This document shows positions 36,085 to 37,244 of a DNA stretch of 37,244 bases, in pieces. How positions within the stretch are numbered: position 1 is the first letter of the stretch; each line of letters opens with the position of its first letter. A model generated the notes under the pieces. It did no database searches, had not been told where the DNA came from, and saw nothing but the letters and a program-made list of their open reading frames with translations. The position numbers and the translations under genes are program-made. Source of the DNA: an uncultured Clostridia bacterium (GTDB lineage Bacteria; Bacillota; Clostridia; Oscillospirales; Oscillospiraceae); assembly GCA_946628965.1 (NCBI GenBank), contig CAMOXI010000013.1, positions 1 through 37,244 on the forward strand. Direction: 5' to 3'.

Positions 36085-36109
36085 GGTCCGAGCAAAGGAG
36101 GCGCCCGCC

Positions 36110-36232
36110 GTGACGCTTTTTCGCCGCTCGTACCGCAGCATTACGCGCAGCGCCGAGGGGCGGGAGCTGTCACCGCTGGCGAGGCGCTTCGCGGCGATCC
36201 TGCGCGGCGTCGTGGAAGAGATCGGAGAATAA
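36110..36232 (+). CDS. Small basic protein after rsmG (40 aa)
   Basis: Begins with GTG 36110, preceded by AAAGGAGG eight bases earlier, and reads MTLFRRSYRSITRSAEGREL, then SPLARRFAAILRGVVEEIGE. It is a short, Arg-rich helical protein. The stop TAA lies before an A-rich stretch. No family is recognised. Translation is supported by the strong ribosome site only. Confidence 0.5.
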   Translation: MTLFRRSYRSITRSAEGRELSPLARRFAAILRGVVEEIGE

Positions 36233-36339
36233 AAAGAAAAAAAGCAAAGCATCGGGACTGCTGCAAAATGCGAAAACCCTGGCTGCATCGCAGGGGAGGG
36301 CCTTGGCCCTCCCGGCGGCATCGGGCTGCATGAATGGCA

Positions 36340-36386
36340 AAAATGTTCGGCGTATTCGTACAAGCTGCGAATACGCCGAACATTTT
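36340..36386. terminator. Perfect 19-bp hairpin
   Basis: AAAATGTTCGGCGTATTCG and its complement around a 9-base loop, 107 bases after the small gene. It acts as a likely bidirectional terminator, with a T-run best on the minus strand. A GGGAGGGCCTTGGCCCTCCC palindrome precedes it at about 36296-36313. Confidence 0.75.
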
Positions 36387-36438
36387 CTATGTGTATACTG
36401 CTGCGCCGCGGGCCGCCGAGGACGCCGTCCCCTACGGG

Positions 36439-36500
36439 CATGGATCAAACACGGTCGCGGAAACGTTCGTCAACGCCGTAGGGGAGGGGCTTGCCCCTCC
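36439..36500. repeat. Repeat module B, copy 1
   Basis: TGGATCAAACACGGTCGCGG ... CGCCGTAGGGGAGGGGCTTG. Copy 2 is at 37103-37160. An inverted copy of its first 40 bases lies at 31633-31678 beside the prophage end. Confidence 0.8.
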
Positions 36501-36776
36501 CCTGCGGGTCTGAGGGATCGGGAGAGGTCGGCGTCCCCGACGGCCCGTGTTATACATCCGATTTTCTGTAGGGGCCGGCGTCCCCGACGGCCCGGCGTCG
36601 GAATTGCAAACGGGTAACGATTTACGCGAAAACCTATCCGCCCGGTCGTAGGGGAGGGGCTTGCCCCTCCCGGAACCGTGAATATTCTGCCGGGGTTAAC
36701 GGTGAGGCGAAAACGAACGATCACCCCGTGTGCGTGCCGGGGGGGGCGGGACGTCGAGGACGCCGTCCCCTACGGG
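36493..36776. repeat. Long direct repeat A, copy 1 (284 bp)
   Basis: Nearly identical to 36818-37100, with a 325-bp period. It is built of GC-rich palindromes: GGTCGGCGTCCCCGACGGCC, GGGGAGGGGCTTGCCCCTCC and GGGACGTCGAGGACGCCGTC. Open frames in both strands follow the repeat and are not genes. Confidence 0.9.
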
Positions 36777-36817
36777 TGCGTTGCCGTGGGTTGGGCGCAT
36801 AACTGCGGGAGGGGCAA

Positions 36818-37100
36818 GCCCCTCCCCTGCGGGTCTGAGGGATCGGGAGAGGTCGGCGTCCCCGACGGCCCGTGTTATACATCCGATTTTCTGTAGGGGC
36901 CGGCGTCCCCGACGGCCCGGCGTCGGAATTGCAAACGGGTAACGATTTACGCGAAAACCTATCCGCCTGGTCGTAGGGGAGGGGCTTGCCCCTCCCGGAA
37001 CCGTGAAAATGCTGCCGGGGTTAAGGATGAGGCGAAAACGAACGATCACCCCGTGTGCGTGCCGGGGGGGCGGGACGTCGAGGACGCCGTCCCCTGCGGG
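36818..37100. repeat. Long direct repeat A, copy 2 (283 bp)
   Basis: Differs from copy 1 by a few bases (for example CCTGG for CCCGG near 36967, a different base near 37008, and one G lost near 37070). Recent duplication or gene conversion is indicated. Confidence 0.9.
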
Positions 37101-37244
37101 CTTGGATCAAACACGGTCGCGGAAACGTTCGTCAACGCCGTAGGGGAGGGGCTTGCCCCTCCCGGAACCGTGAAAATTCTGCCGGGGTCAACGGTGAGGC
37201 GAAAACGAACGATCACCCCGTGTGCGTGCCGGGGGGTTGCGGGA
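37101..37244. repeat. Repeat module B copy 2 and a third partial copy of repeat A
   Basis: 37103-37160 repeats module B. From 37161 to the window end the GGAACCGTGAAAATTCTGCC ... GTGCCGGGGGG part of repeat A appears a third time. The array continues beyond the window. Confidence 0.85.

Noticed and set aside
36303-37049. Several 70-117 aa frames within the right-edge repeats
   Set aside because: Two of them are near copies of each other because the DNA is repeated (repeat A); no ribosome sites, composition set by palindromic modules.
36493-37244. CRISPR or mobile element ends at the right edge
   Set aside because: The 284-bp repeats have no spacers of regular size, no transposase is present and the units are palindromic modules.

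Overview
The window is a GC-rich stretch of a spore-forming Bacillota chromosome, probably class Clostridia and an Oscillospiraceae-type gut anaerobe. It holds most of an integrated tailed prophage (1 to about 31,410) followed by host DNA (31,411-37,244). The host assignment rests on spoIIP, strong AGGAGG-type ribosome sites, a rubredoxin/rubrerythrin set and the GC-rich palindromic intergenic repeats. It is an inference, because no search could be run.

PROPHAGE, left to right. Genes from 1 to 26,108 lie on the minus strand and so read right to left. In transcription order these are: three XRE/MerR-type early regulators (26.1-25.0 kb); small early genes, including an ASCH-like protein; a DnaD-like replication protein and a DnaB helicase (23.5-21.3 kb); a ParA/ParB pair (21.0-19.0 kb); a string of tiny ATGA-coupled genes (19.0-17.2 kb); an HUH-type Rep (17.1-16.3 kb); KTR and HNH genes; the terminase; head and neck genes; and then tail genes to the left edge. 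The head is HK97-like and the tail is long and siphovirus-like, with a G/GT pair joined by a -1 frameshift at a GGGAAAC heptamer. Lysis genes and the far attachment site lie outside the window. The lysogeny side reads to the right: a CI-like repressor with an operator array, a membrane-anchored DUF4041/GIY-YIG protein resembling anti-phage SNIPE, a convergent type I toxin-antitoxin locus, a RelE/RHH toxin-antitoxin pair on the minus strand, and a tyrosine integrase. The integrase abuts a 47-bp 3' half of a tRNA-Lys(TTT), which marks the right prophage end.

The most unusual structure is a 17-bp palindrome, GTGTCC-N5-GGACAC. It occurs nine times across the prophage and was not seen in the host part. 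Most copies sit in short intergenic leaders (terminase, head closure, capsid, major tail protein, early operon, parA-side gene), one lies inside the start of parB, and two are built into terminator-like hairpins just before the major capsid and major tail genes. Together with a canonical ParB/ParA pair, this suggests either a dispersed centromere (as in phage N15) or a KorB/L5-stoperator-like network that controls the whole prophage.

HOST. The segment holds the tRNA terminator, a cluster of hairpins, rubredoxin, small membrane and zinc-ribbon proteins, a leftover 3' end of a second rubrerythrin, a reverse-type rubrerythrin, spoIIP, a TSCPD-domain protein, rsmG, a tiny gene and about 0.9 kb of mosaic palindromic repeats. 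Pieces of those repeats also occur, inverted, beside the prophage end.
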